DNA of 64,000 nt, from contig CM073534.1 of the NCBI GenBank assembly GCA_037074615.1, forward strand, positions 10,102,861 to 10,166,860, read 5' to 3'. Below are positions 13,695 through 26,700 of the stretch, piece after piece. This DNA is from Leucaena leucocephala (taxonomy: Eukaryota > Streptophyta > Magnoliopsida > Fabales > Fabaceae). The position numbers were made by a program, and so were the translations under genes. The first letter of the stretch is position 1, and every line of letters begins with the position of its first letter. The notes under the pieces are model-generated. The model did not search any database, was not told the DNA's origin, and saw nothing but the letters and a program-made list of their open reading frames with translations.

Positions 13695-15489
13695 TAGTTT
13701 ATTCTTGATGGCAAAAATTAATGATAATACTCTTTCGATTATTAATATATGATTTAATTGTAGAGTTATTTTTATTTTAAATATAAAATATATTTAATAT
13801 ATATTAATTTTTTTAAATAATTTTTATTGATATTTTTTTAACAAAAATCAACTAAAAAAAGAAAAAAATAAGTTAAAGACAATACTTAAATTATTTTAAA
13901 AATACATATTATATTAATTAATTTAATAAATTTTATTAATTAAATTAAATTAATTAAATATATTATATATTTGAGATCGAAGTACTATTTTTTTCCTGAA
14001 GAGTCAAGAGGAAAAAATTTAGAAAAAAGTAAGTTGAAATTGGATGGGTGGCAGCTTGTGGGTGTTTGGTGGAAAGTTTGAGCATTCATTCATAATAACA
14101 TTGAAACATGTACACACGCGCAATTACATCACTCCTGTTTCGGTCAAACCATTTTGGCCTTCCACTTGTCCTCCCCATTTACTGCTTCCCCTTTTATTAT
14201 TTTATTTTATTTTATTTTTATTTTTGCATCAACCCCTTCCTCCTCAAGAAGCTGAGATCGTTGTTGACTGCACAGTGTGTCTGAGATAACTCGGGAATTA
14301 ACTTTATATATGTGGCTTATAAATAGTAAACAGTATCATCTTTTATAATTTTTATATATAAATGTATGTATGTTTATTGATGTTCATCATTTATATTTAA
14401 TTAATATTTAATTTGGAACTCTGATTCATTACTTTTCTACAAGGAAAAAATCACTTGAATCATAAATTGTAAATTATGAAATAAATATATACATTTTTTC
14501 CATATAAAATGAAGTATTAATGGATGTTAATAGCCTTTTCTTTTTTTTAATATTATTTTTAATTTAGACATTCATTTTTATAATTATGGATCATTATTTC
14601 ATTTTATTTTAAACATATATTAATTTATTCATAACTGATTCAATCCCGGTCCAATCATTGAACCGTGAACTAATGTCTTGGTTTAATTGTTAATCCAATA
14701 TTCATAATATTGAAAATCTCAACTTACCAGCCAGAGGTTCAATTCCCTATGTGGGATTGAAGGTGTAACTAGTTAAATTATTTTATATACTCCTAATTTC
14801 TCAAATAATTTTATATATAAATAATAAGTTAAATTTATCTAAAAATTTAATGTATTTTTTTTATCTATACTTTTTAATTAATTACATGTATCTCACTCAT
14901 TCTTTCTCATCTATTACTCTACTCATTCTCTCTTACACTCATCATCCTTGTAACTAATGTTATATTTAAAAAATAAATTATATTTTTAACATATTTATTA
15001 ATTTTAACTAATATTTTAATCAACGTGATTTAAATATATTACTTATAAAAAAAATTGGAGGAAGTACTGAATGTAAGTTCATTTTTGCTAAAAGTTTTGT
15101 TTTTAATGTAAGTCAACTTAAAAGAATATTAATGTGCAACTTATAATTTTATCCATATTGAAAATGGATAAAGAAAAAAGGAAATGAGATAAAATATATT
15201 GCAATACTCATTTTTAAATAATAAAAAAATAAATATAAAACATATCAAATAACTTAATTAATTTTTTTATATATAAAAATTAATTAAAATAAATTTATAT
15301 ACTCCTATGTATCTCTAAATTAATCATTTTCCTTATTAATTAATGGCCTTTGAAGTAGTTGTCATTATTTTTCCCACTAATCATAAAAAGTGTGACATGT
15401 ATTAAATGTATGATTGAAGGCTACGATTTTAGTCTATTTTTTAAGTATTCACACATCCAATGTTTCCACTAAAGTGACTCTGTACATTA
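13695..15489. other. AT-rich intergenic sequence with one mixed-composition block
   Basis: A block at about 14035-14295 is less AT-rich than its surroundings. It carries an 81-codon open frame (14044-14289) and a TTTTA/TTTTAT microsatellite around 14190-14225. It could be a decayed promoter or leader, but no protein motif is visible. The rest shows nothing recognisable. Confidence 0.35.
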
Positions 15490-15780
15490 ACTCTTTCTCA
15501 TCTTTATTATAAGACACTAATTAATAAATATTTTTAATTCTTTTTATAAGACATATGTTTAATTTTAAGGTATATTAATTTTTTTCCATATCATGCCTAT
15601 ATTTAATAAAAATAGTAGAAGAGAGTAAAAATTAGTATAATAATATAGTACGGTCTAATATAATTAATAAGAGTAATATTAAAAATTATTTAAATTTTAT
15701 ATTGGATTTAATAGTTTTAACTTTTTTATTAGTATATGTTAGAAGTGACTTATAATAAAGATTAAATAGAGTATAGGTTA
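15490..15780. mobile_element. Stowaway-like MITE
   Basis: The left end (CTCTTTCTCATCTTTATTATAAG) is mirrored by CTTATAATAAAGATTAAATAG at the right, giving terminal inverted repeats of over 15 bases around an AT-rich noncoding core. It resembles the element at 54130-54412. Confidence 0.5.
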
Positions 15781-16667
15781 TTGAAAATGAAAAATTAATA
15801 TGGTAACCAAAATTCATAGCATATTATGTGGTAAATATTCAAACTTAATGAGTTGTATGCGGTTATAATTGAGGAAATTAAATGTTTCTATATTATACAT
15901 ATATATATTTAAAATTTTTCAAACTCAAACTTAATTAAAATCTTCTTAGTGAAACATTAAATTGTTTTTACTCATTAATCCAATATTAGTTACAAGTGGC
16001 AAGAAAAACTTGAGAGTACAATAATAAAAGAAACTAGTGGGAATGTTGAGTCCTATATTGTGCATATTGATATAGTATCTTAGGTAACCTCTTGTACACT
16101 TATTCCCTAACTAGGTAGTCAAACAAATTGGTTGTTGTTTTATAATTTTTTTACACTATTTACTATATCATATTATATTACTAGATATTCAATTTCACAA
16201 TTAGGTATTTTATCTAAAAATTGAGTTTAAAATTTAGAGAGATCTAACGAGATTTTATACTACTAAACTAACTATACGTTAGTGTTATTTTAGAATTCTA
16301 ATACTTGTTTTTTTTGTATTTTTTCTCAACCATACCCTTATTAAACTGTTTATAATTTTATTATTCTCACATGACTATATATATATAAATTAATACATCA
16401 AAATAAAAGTATTTTATCAATGTTAAAAAAATCAAATCGACCATCGAGCTAGTCAAAATAATTATTTACAGTTTCAGTACTTAGATCATGATTTGAATCA
16501 TGGTCAAACTAATCATGAATAAAATATTATTTTTATTTTTTAATATAAGAATTAGTTTATATTACGGGTTTAACATAAATAGAAATAATTATCTATGATA
16601 ATAAAAATTAATGTTTAAATCCTAAACAAAATAATATATAATAAAGAGGGTAAAATCTATCAATACT
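15781..16667. other. AT-rich intergenic sequence
   Basis: No gene or defined repeat is supported here. Confidence 0.35.
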
Positions 16668-17385
16668 CTATCGTTTTTGGGCTCATTTAGATTCATTTTT
16701 GGAAAATAATTTATAAAAAAAAATTTAAAAGTAATTTTGGATAAATTCGTTTTTAGCAAAGCTTATAGAAAAATATAATTATAAATAAATGAGTATTTTA
16801 ATAATTATTATCAAAATAATTTTTATGATTGTTAAATTATTATAAAATGTATAAGATAAAAAATAAATAAATAATTATTATTTACTGTTCATCATTTTTA
16901 TTTGTCCCAACAAAGTGAACATTGAACATCAAGGCATCTTCATCCTCATCCTGCAGCTCTGCGAATAGCAACAACCATCTTCATCCTCTTCATACCATCA
17001 CTGCAGACTAACGACAACCACCAATGACCAACGACATTAGAGAAGACCATCGAAGAAGACAAGAAACAAAGACTAGAGATGGAGGAGAAGCGACGACGGT
17101 TGAGGTGACCCCAGATCTAAATGACGAATGCATGCATAGACAGAGTCAAAGTGATAAAGATAGAGGGGACAATGACTACAAACTGAATAAGACATGAAGG
17201 CGGAGAATAATCAATAGAGAAGAATAGAGAGAAGAAAGTGTGTCAGAAAAAGTATAGGCAAATAGTCATTGGGTATCCCATAAGTTATTTTTTTCACTTA
17301 TAAGTTATTTCTAAGAGTTTATTTAAAATTATAGTTTGATCCATAAGTCTTTTTAGATAAATAGGGTTATTTGTTTTGGTTTTGT
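16668..17385 (+). mobile_element. MITE-like element, long form, copy C
   Basis: The family ends are present: GGGCTCATTTAGATTCATTT-like at the left, and a TTTAAAATTATAGTTTGATC / TAGATAAATAGGG block at the right. Between them is about 330 bp of extra, less AT-rich DNA (about 16890-17220), starting near an ACTGTTCATC motif, that the short copies lack. Copy G at 41925-42575 has a comparable interior. Confidence 0.5.
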
Positions 17386-18276
17386 TACAAGAATTTTTAG
17401 AAGAAGATTGGATTCACTCACGATTTAAGGGTATAATGAAATTTTTATTTCTCTTAAACGGTATCAATGTTGGGTAGAGTGAACCGTCAATTACCCTAAG
17501 ACATAAACATAAGCACTTATGAGTTAGAATGCCTCCCCAAATACCACGACTGGAATGATAATAAAGTAGTACTCCCCAAGGATCGAATACGCTTCAAATA
17601 GTTGTAATATGACTATTTATTTTGAATTTTTCTAAAACTATAGTTTTAATCAAAAATCTCTTTTAAAACTATAGTTTTATATATTACTAAACACCCACTT
17701 CATCCAATATATATACTTATTTCATAATTTGTAGTTTATAACTTTAATTTAGAATACACATAGTTTTTGCACGCATTTGTTCATTTTTCTTCATTTCTCA
17801 ATGCTTATGAGGTATATATATGTATAAATTATAGTTTAGTAATATTTAACATTAATCAACGGTTTATTAATTTATGTGAAAACCCTTAAATAACAAAAGA
17901 ATTGAAGTGAAGGAAGTAATTATGCGTACGTTTTCTATAACTAGCAAGAGTTAAACATATTTGGTAATGGGTATTTTTCCTTAATAAGAAATAGTTGTCG
18001 AGCGGTGACTTTTAAATTTTATGACGAATTTGATCTAATTTTTCCTAATAAATATATGGTCATTAAATAAAATAAAAAATTAAATGGACCCAAAATATTG
18101 AGTATGGAGAGATAATCCAAATCTCACATCCCTTACGTTAATTAACTATATTTATGTGACTTAATTTTATTAGGTATTAATAATTTAGACACAAAAGTAG
18201 ATACAGAAGAGGTTTATCGACCTTGTTCCGATATATTGACTTATGAACGAAAAGTAAACTAAGGTAAGCAATAGGC
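17386..18276. other. AT-rich intergenic sequence
   Basis: No gene is recognised. The segment ends with the TTATA target duplication of the following solo LTR. Confidence 0.35.
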
Positions 18277-18966
18277 TTATATGTTGGAAATTGTACCCTA
18301 AGGGCCAATCATTGTCTTATGAATATTATTGATTTATGAATTTATTAATTGTGTTATCATATTATTTGCATGTTTACTATGATGACCATCCTTGGATAAT
18401 TCATGATCTTATCCTAAATGTCCCTAGTCGGTCATCTGTGCGGGAGCACAGATGAAATAAGACCAGTATGACTTTGAAGATGTATAGAGATATAAATCAG
18501 AGTCATAGGCACATGTAAGAGTATAAGGTATTGGATCGACCCGCTATGAGAGAACTGTATGGGTAACGTCATAAGCTTCTCTCATATACAAATCATGTCA
18601 ATATGCCCTTTGACCTGAGATCATCATGGATTTCTACATGACAAACGCTCAGCTTTGACCTAGTCAAAAGTCACTTTTGACCGAATGATCCTAAAGACTA
18701 TGTTCGGGTTTAGTGGTTTTTCATGCGGAGGAATGTGAATGGTCAAGATGGAATTTGTCCCTCACATTCATAGAAAGATATTACTGGGCCCCTCGATGAG
18801 TGAGTCTGAGAAATGTATGGCCATACTGTAATGGAAAGGTAGTTCCATTTCTACAGTCAAACTACTCAGGGATCGAGAAAGTAACTGTCAGGAATAGGAG
18901 GATGACATTATCCATGCCTCAACCATGACCACAATATCGCGTGACAAAAGGGACATGATATGGTTG

Positions 18967-18975
18967 TATAAAAGG
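18967..18975 (+). promoter_or_regulatory. LTR TATA box
   Basis: TATAAAAGG lies about 685 bases into the LTR and is conserved at the same relative place in the second copy (47783). It likely marks the U3/R boundary about 30 bases downstream. Confidence 0.5.
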
Positions 18976-19225
18976 CTATATCGTTTAACGATTCTCATAT
19001 GATTTGGGTAGTCGTTATGTCTTGCTATAGACCGCTTGCGACTTGTGGATCAATATGACAAATGGCCCACTGCCAACTTCATATGGGCCTACAGGGTCGC
19101 ACACAAAATAGCCCAACACGAGCTATGATGTCCAAATTCATTGAATCTAAGACATGTCCAGATTCAATGAATGATCCAGGGTGAATGTATATATTTATTT
19201 ATATTTATATTCGTATATATATATT

Positions 19226-19425
19226 ATATATAAGAGATATATGAGATTTAATTTATAAGGATAAATTAAATCTCTATCAGGTTTGAATTTAAAATTCAAA
19301 TTGATAGGATATCTCATATAAGAGATATTTATAAGATTTAATTTATAAGGATAAATTAAATCCCTATCACGTTTGAATTTTAAATTCAAATTGATATGAT
19401 ATCTCAAATTTGATTTATGAGAATA
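19226..19425 (+). repeat. 90-bp palindromic tandem repeat inside the LTR
   Basis: About two copies of a 90-bp unit occur. Each contains nested inverted repeats: TTAATTTATAAGGATAAATT, TTTGAATTTAAAATTCAAAT and GATATCTCATATAAGAGATA. The same structure is present in the second LTR copy (about 48062-48245). Because 90 is divisible by three, an antisense frame stays open with a 30-residue repeat. Confidence 0.75.
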
Positions 19426-20046
19426 AATCAAATATAGTTCAGTCTCATCTTTATTTAAAGTTAAATAAATAAGTAATTAAATCTGTGGGACGGATTTAAT
19501 ATTATTTATTTAATTAGTTTCTTATAAAATTATACAATATATGATATTGTATTAATTTCAGAATTAATATAATATTAACTCCAAAATCCAATTTGGTAGA
19601 GAGAAGAAAACGCAAAGTATCCTATATATCAGATATTAGGAGCTACGTTTTGGATAGACATACACATAGAACACAGAAAGGCCGAAGGGGAATCTGCAAA
19701 AGGTTTGCAGATAAGAAATTGCCGAAATAAGAGACGGAGACAAACTCTTGAGAAAGCCCTGGAGGGAAAAGAGACGTTAGCACGTCGTTCGTGGTTGGAA
19801 CGCTGTTCGTGTGGATATCAGTAGAGGAAGCCGACCTGAGTCATCTACTTCTTGTGATCGAAAAGGGAGCACGAGCCGCGGAGAGAAGTTGTGAACGTCG
19901 TGACCAGAAGCTGTGGAAGTCGTTAAGGAACACTGAGGGTAATGCTTCTTCCCACTTGACTTAAACACATACGGTAGATCCTGACAAGGAATGGCAAAAT
20001 TTTTAAATTAATTTCCGCTGCGTGTCTTCTAATTTCTTTCATTATA

Positions 20047-22134
20047 GGCTTATACTACTTCTGCAAAAAAATATAAACTATATTGTGGCACATTATAATT
20101 AAATTCATCATATCATAATAATTCTTATTTATCATATATAAAATCTTCTTTCATTAAGCGCTGCACTTGAAAAATAATTTCCAAAATTAATTATACAAGT
20201 TTTATTTTACCTGATCATACAAGTTTATTTCGAGGTTAATTTAGTTAAGATTAGGTAAATGAAGAGTTCTAATTTGAAATAAAAAGTTATTATATACTAA
20301 TTTATTTTAATTTTGAAGTTTTTCTATAAAAAAAAATACGTGGTCATTAATTAACACACGTCTGTGGTTTTTTTTTTCTTTGTTTGTCTTATTTACGTAT
20401 ATTTGGATATAATTCAAGGAAGAACCATCATAACAAATTATATATTGAGGTTATCAAAGACAAAAGACAAGATGTATTAAGAAAATAATAATATACAAAA
20501 TCAATTTGTAATTCATAAAAAAAAATAAAGACGTGTTATCTAGTACTCCATCTTGTATTTATAAGAATTAAATAATTAATTTATTATATTAAAAATTAAT
20601 TAAATTATTTATTTATTAAAAAATATATTGGTTTCCTTTAAATACCTTTTAAATTATTTGTGTTAAAATTATCCCTTCATAAAAATTCCTTTAATATGGA
20701 TAATTAATATAGATAATTTAAGAAAAATATAAATTTGGGAGAAAGAAATGAATTGAAAGCTTATATTTTGATTTAAAATAAGCTTCTATCTAATTTTTAT
20801 ATTTAAAGTTGGAGAGTATATACAGTGGATAACACTTACCTAGTATGCCAATTTGGCCACGTTGGATTTGTATCACCCCCCAGATTCTTATCATTTTGAT
20901 GGGTAATATAAGCTCATTTGATATGGATAGTTTATATTTAATTTTTTCTATCTTTATTTTAAAAAAAATTATTATAATGTGTATAAAATATAAAATAAAA
21001 ATAATCTCTTACCTATTATTTCTTTAAAAAAAATGAATTTTTATTCAAAAAGTGCCAATTAAAAATAAACAAATATAGATCATATAGAAAAGATGAGTTT
21101 ATAATGCCGAAACGGGTTCCTATCTTGGAATTGTCCAATCAAATTAAGACATGTGGGTTCCTATCTATTTAAAAAGTATGTTTAGCGTATTTTAATTAAA
21201 ATAAAGCTCATAAACTACTAAAAAGGAGGGTTGACCGTAAGGTATTACAGATATAATAATCTAAAGCTACAAATCAGAAATATATCGGTCACCAGAGTTA
21301 CTAAACAGCACCAACATCTCTTATGAATCCAAAAGCTGTGCTATTTGATCAAATCTAACATGCATACATGTGCTTATATCTAAATTAAATAAAAAACGAA
21401 ATAATAGATAAAATGATGAATAAATAAATTGAGGTGCATTATAACTTTGCCTTATGCCAATTCATAATTAAATTATGTTTTATAGTTATTATTTTTTATC
21501 ATTTCGAAAATATTAAGAATCTCATTGCACATATTTTTGGTTATATATATAGAATATTCCCTGAGATCATCTGCTTTTCAATTTTTAATTAATTCTTCTT
21601 ATATTTAACAGAGTATTATTATTAATATAAAAACAAAATAACAATTATTAACTGAGTGTAAAGCTAGAATAAACCGTAGTATTTATGGTTAATAACTAGT
21701 GTGATGCTGTATATTTTTATATTGATATTAGTATTAAAAGTATATAGTATTATGTGTTAAGTTTCAGCCTATATAAAAAGAATAACATAAATTTAAATTT
21801 TAAAAAATACATTTATTAAAAAAAGATTTTAACCTTAATATTCTAGGCCCAACAGAGATTAAGCTAAGGTTTTATAAATAAGACTGATCAAGTATTAAAT
21901 ATCAATTGATCCAATGATATTTAAAATTAAAAATTTTATTCAATTATTTGACATATAATACTACTAAATCATATTCAAATATATATTATTAAATTTAAAT
22001 GAGAGTAGTTCTCCTAAAATTATTGAGTGGTTTTCAACTGAGGTTACTCATGTATTAAATTTTAAACCTTGACTACTACACACACACACCTTATATTTTA
22101 TACTTGCATATTTTTTATATTTATTTTAATCCTA
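20047..22134. other. AT-rich intergenic sequence
   Basis: No gene is recognised. A mixed-composition patch at 21040-21330 shows no motif I can name. Confidence 0.35.
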
Positions 22135-22520
22135 AATTTTAGTATGAGGGGTTAGAAGGGGAGGGGAGAAATTTTGGAGTTGTATTTAAAAGAATTGGAG
22201 AAATGAGATTATAAAATTTTAATAAAGAAAATATATGAGATAAAAGAGTAAGAAATTAATAATTGAAATTTTTTACCCTTATATTTAGATGGAAAGAAAA
22301 TTAGAGAATAAAAAATACTATCAGAGAAAAATTCAAAAAATAGTAATTTTTTTATCATTTAAATTTCTTCTTCTTCTTAATATTCCCTTCCCCCTCTTTT
22401 CCCCTCACTTCTCTCTCTAACCAAATATAACATTAACTCCCATTCTTTAATTTTTCTAAAATTCAACTCAAATTTTTTTTATTTTCCTTCCCTTCCAAAT
22501 CCCTCATAACAAATAGCCTA
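22135..22520. mobile_element. MITE-like element with G-rich ends
   Basis: The left end (ATGAGGGGTTAGAAGGGGAG) is mirrored by CTTCCCTTCCAAATCCCTCAT at the right, with further inverted similarity inwards (AAATTTTGGAGTTGTATTT against AAAATTCAACTCAAATTTTT). The size is about 385 bp and it is noncoding. It is distinct from the 0.5-kb GA-rich family. Confidence 0.5.
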
Positions 22521-22919
22521 CAAGATTTAGTATGAGATTTATTTTAATTTTAAATATAAAATCTTAATATATCTTATCTTATAAATCTGTATTTTTTCTC
22601 TAATAACTCCTTATATTTTTTTAATTTAGTCAATTTTTAATGTTTAAAAAGTAAAAAAACTTTCACCTCTCATGACAAATATATTTATCAATATTTAAAT
22701 TTATATTTTCTCCTTATAATAATGAAGTACTTATCACTTCAACCACAACTTTTCAATATAAATGAAGCTGAATGAGGCTAATTTTCAATATTAACAATTA
22801 AAATGAACAATTGGCAAAAACCAACTGATTTTTTTTTATAAATAACTCATTTAATTATTTTTTTTATTTTTATAAATAAATTATCTAATTTAGGTAAAAT
22901 AGAGGCTAAAGTTTGAGTT

Positions 22920-23110
22920 TTTTTTTGGTAAAAAGAGAGGGCTACACACCCGATTACACTAAGGGAACTAAACTACATGGGGATTATCTCCCAAACACAC
23001 ATTAAAGACAAGATATCTCATATTTGAGGAACAAACGTGTAATGTTTTCGTAGCATTTAAACATTCATTTGCAAGAATATCCACCAGTCTATCTTATTTT
23101 TAAAAATATG
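22920..23110 (-). mobile_element. Possible 3' end of a LINE (truncated)
   Basis: Read on the minus strand, the segment ends in a poly(A) run (the T-run at 22919-22927), preceded by TAATCGGGTGTGTAGCCC. This resembles 3' tails of plant L1-type LINEs. No reverse transcriptase frame or target duplication was recognised, so this is tentative. Confidence 0.3.
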
Positions 23111-23708
23111 TTGTATCTTTAAATCCCATGATTAAAACAAACTCTATATTTGGGATAGTAATAAACTGTATCTATCTCCTCTCATATTTGATAACATATT
23201 GATGATATTTTTTTACATCAGATTTAAGAATAATTTTCTTAATACTCAAATCTAAGATTAATTTTAGCCATTTATAAATCACTTATTATTTAGTTTCTAT
23301 AACACTATATAAACTCGACTGAACAGTAAATTCAACCACCCAATTTTTAATATGATCTCAAACTACTATATCTGTACTATTTAAATATGTGCTCACATGT
23401 TGAACAAGGATTCACTTGTTTCCTGCTTTTGTGTAGCACACCCAATTGTGTTGTGACAACACGCTGACGCTGCCATTAAAAGTTCGTTGGGGCGGTTGCA
23501 TCCGCTTCCCTCCCTTCTCTCCCTTTAAATCCCCCCTCTCCCTCTCCCTCTCCCTCTCCCCCATTCACCATCTTCCTCCTTCCATCCTCTCTCTCTCACA
23601 CACATATTCATCTCATATTCCACAGTACCATTAATCCTATATTCAACCTTCTCCCAAATCCACAAGTTAAATTCCTTCATTAATTAATTTCCTTCAATCA
23701 CCATAACC
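23111..23708 (+). promoter_or_regulatory. Promoter and leader region of the KCS gene
   Basis: AT-rich DNA gives way to a pyrimidine-rich block at about 23505-23600 (repeats of CCCTCTCC and CTCTCTCTC), the Y-patch type common at plant core promoters and leaders. A TTTAAAT motif at about 23523 could act as a weak TATA element. The ATG at 23709 sits in the favourable context ACCATGG. Confidence 0.45.
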
Positions 23709-26700
23709 ATGGCCGATCCTCAGCTTAATCCTCACCACAATAATTCTCCTTCTGAGTCCATTTCCGTCGAACCACCACCAGCTATCACCACAACCGCCGC
23801 CGCCGGCTCCAAGCTTCCCAACTTCCTCCTCTCCGTCCGCCTCAAGTACGTCAAGCTCGGCTACCACATCCTCATCTCCAACGCCATGTACCTCATCCTC
23901 ATCCCGATCCTCGCCGCCGCCTCCGCGCATCTCTCCACCGTCTCCTTCCACGACCTCCTTCAACTCTGGGAGAATCTCAAGTACAATCTCGTCTCCGTCA
24001 CTCTTTGCTCCAGCCTCATCGTCTTCCTCGTCACTCTCTACTTCATGAGCCGCCCTCGAGCCGTCTACCTCGTAGATTTCAACTGTTTCAAGCCTGATTC
24101 AGAGCGGATTTGCACCAGGGAAATATTCATGGAGAGATCTGGTCTTACGGGAGCATTTACGGAGGAGAATTTAGGGTTTCAGAAGAAGATTCTGGAGAGG
24201 TCGGGATTAGGGCAGAAGACGTACTTGCCGCCGGCGGTTATGAGTGTTCCGCCCAATCCGTGTATGGCGGAAGCGAGGAAGGAGGCGGAGGAGGTGATGT
24301 TTGGGGCTATTGACGGGCTTCTGGAGAAAACGGGAGTGAAAGCGAAGGATATTGGGATTTTGGTGGTGAATTGTAGTTTGTTTAACCCTACGCCTTCTTT
24401 GTCCGCCATGATCGTGAACCATTATAAGCTCAGAAGCAATGTTATGAGCTTCAATCTTGGTGGTATGGGTTGCAGTGCTGGCCCCATCTCCATCGATCTC
24501 GCAAAACAGCTCTTACAGGTAAAAATTTCATTTCTCAAACTTTCAATTTCAATCTTCTTCCATCTTTTGAATTATCGTCTTCAATCGTTTTTGAATCCAA
24601 TAATTCTGAAAAACAATGACTCGTGAATTCAAACTCATGGTCCTTCAATCTGACAGTAGTCTTAGTGCATGTTTGGGTACCATATTTATAAAATTAATTT
24701 TGAACAAAATCTTAATTTAAGAAAATTTTACACAAACAGTTCAGAATTGATTTAGTTTGAAACCATAGTTTTAAATAATTTATTAAAAATAATTTTTGGA
24801 ATAGTAAAAGAGCTTATGGACTATCCAATTATTATTTTACCTCTACTTTTTCTTATACTATCTCTCCTCTCTTCTATCTCATTTCTCCTTTCTCCTCTAT
24901 CATCTCTCTTCTTTATTCTATCTCCTCTTTCCTCTCTCTTCTTTACATTCTCTCATCTCTCCCATTTTTTCTCTATCATCTCTCATCTTTTCTATTTATT
25001 CTCTCTCCTCTCTCATACTTTAATCAAATCATACCCTTTTTGGTAATTTATCAATATAAAAATTAATTCTACTACTAATCATCCAAACATCTCTATTCCC
25101 AAAATCTATTCTCCAAAAGCTAATCCAAACAGACCCTTAGTCTGCTGTAAGGTTTTTTTTTAAGGGTATGTTTGGATTAGCTTTTGGAGAATAGATTTTG
25201 GAAGAATAGATTCTGGAGAATAGATTATGGAAAGAATAGATTTTGGGAAGAATAGATTCTGGAGAATAGATTTTGGGAATAATAGATTATGGGAAGAATA
25301 GATTTTGAAAATAGAGATGTTTGGATGATTAATAGTAAAATCACTTTTTATATTAATAAATTACCAAAAAGGGTATGATTTAATTAAAGTATGAGAGAGG
25401 AGAGAGGGTAGAGAATAAATATGAGAGAGGAGAGAGGAGAAATATGAGAGATGAGAGAGTGTAGAGAAGAGAGAGGAAATAGAAGATAGTGTGAAGAAGA
25501 GAGATGAGAGAGGAGAGATGAGAGAGAAGAGAGAGTATAAGAAAAAAGTAGGGGTAAAATAGTAATTGAATAATCTATAAACTCTTTTACAGTTCCAAAA
25601 TCTATTTTCAGTAGCTTATTCAAAACCATGGTTTCAAATCGAGGTTTTGCCCAAAATCAATTCTGGACAAAAATGGCTGTTTGGCTCAAAGTTTTTCAAA
25701 CTGAGATTTTGGTCAAAATCAATTCTGAACACAAAATTGATCTTTGGGTGAAATTTTCCCAAATCGAGATTTTGTCCAAAATTGATTCTACCATGGATGC
25801 CAAACACGCACTAAAGGAAATTTATGCTTGTGCTGTATTCTCTGCTGATTATTTAAGTTAGATCAATATATATAGTTAGATTTTTCTGGTGTCTAAATAT
25901 ATCTGAATTTTACCTGTATATATAAGGCATAAATTAAATTCAAAGACGGTTTTAATGAATTTGACTTGACATTATAATTGTGAGTTACGATGTTATATCA
26001 GTACTGAATATCTTCAATATTAATTTATAACATAAGTGTATCATTAATTACCTACCAAGAATTGTACTGTCTATTTATAATATTTAAAAAAAAATACCAA
26101 ATGTTTACTATTCATATCATTAATAATATTAGTACGAGTCTTGCATGTTATTATGATTTCTAAGATGAGTTTATACATGTTGTTACACTTAATATAATAA
26201 GTATTAATATTAATATTAGTAAACAAGCCATGTTATTTGTTACTCATGAAAACATGGTTTATAAGGTTTTTATATAAAAAAAATAAGGGTATTTTAAAAT
26301 GGAGGGAAAACTATATTAGATGTACATATATTTTTTTTAAAAAAATTAATTTAGTATTCATATGTATTTTTTTAATTAATTTTTTATTTTATTCTATTAG
26401 TATAGTCAATCCCTGTATAAAAACTAATGATGTAATAGAAAAAAATTATAAAGGTTAATTGTATTAATAAAATAAAATAAAACAATTTAATTAAAAGAAA
26501 AAATATATCAAATTAAAAATTTTAAAATATATATACGTACAATGGAAAGAGTAAGATGTAATATGAGAGTGGAAATATTGTGAATAATTTAATTATTGTT
26601 TGCACAAAAAGGAAGTGATGATGTCTAGGGGATGGGGCCCACAGGATCTGTGGAAATGACAGTAGGCCACAGGTGGTGGGTGTGGGCCAAGAGAGAATGT

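Larger units (their letters stand above)
18282..20041 (+). mobile_element. Solo LTR of a long-LTR retrotransposon (1760 bp)
   Basis: The element begins TGTTGGAAATTGTACCC and ends CTTTCA, so it has TG..CA termini. It is flanked by a perfect 5-bp target duplication, TTATA, at 18277-18281 and 20042-20046. No primer-binding site, gag or pol follows, so this is a solo LTR left by LTR-LTR recombination. A TATAAAAGG box at 18967 gives the orientation. A closely related copy lies at 47115-48852. The LTR is unusually long; Copia or Gypsy membership cannot be decided from the LTR alone. Confidence 0.9.

Noticed and set aside
19195..19431. Minus-strand open frame with a 30-residue repeat, also present at 48011-48265
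   Set aside because: It is open only because the LTR carries a palindromic 90-bp repeat; composition is Lys/Asn/Ile/Tyr-rich and there is no start context. Treated as repeat structure, not a gene.
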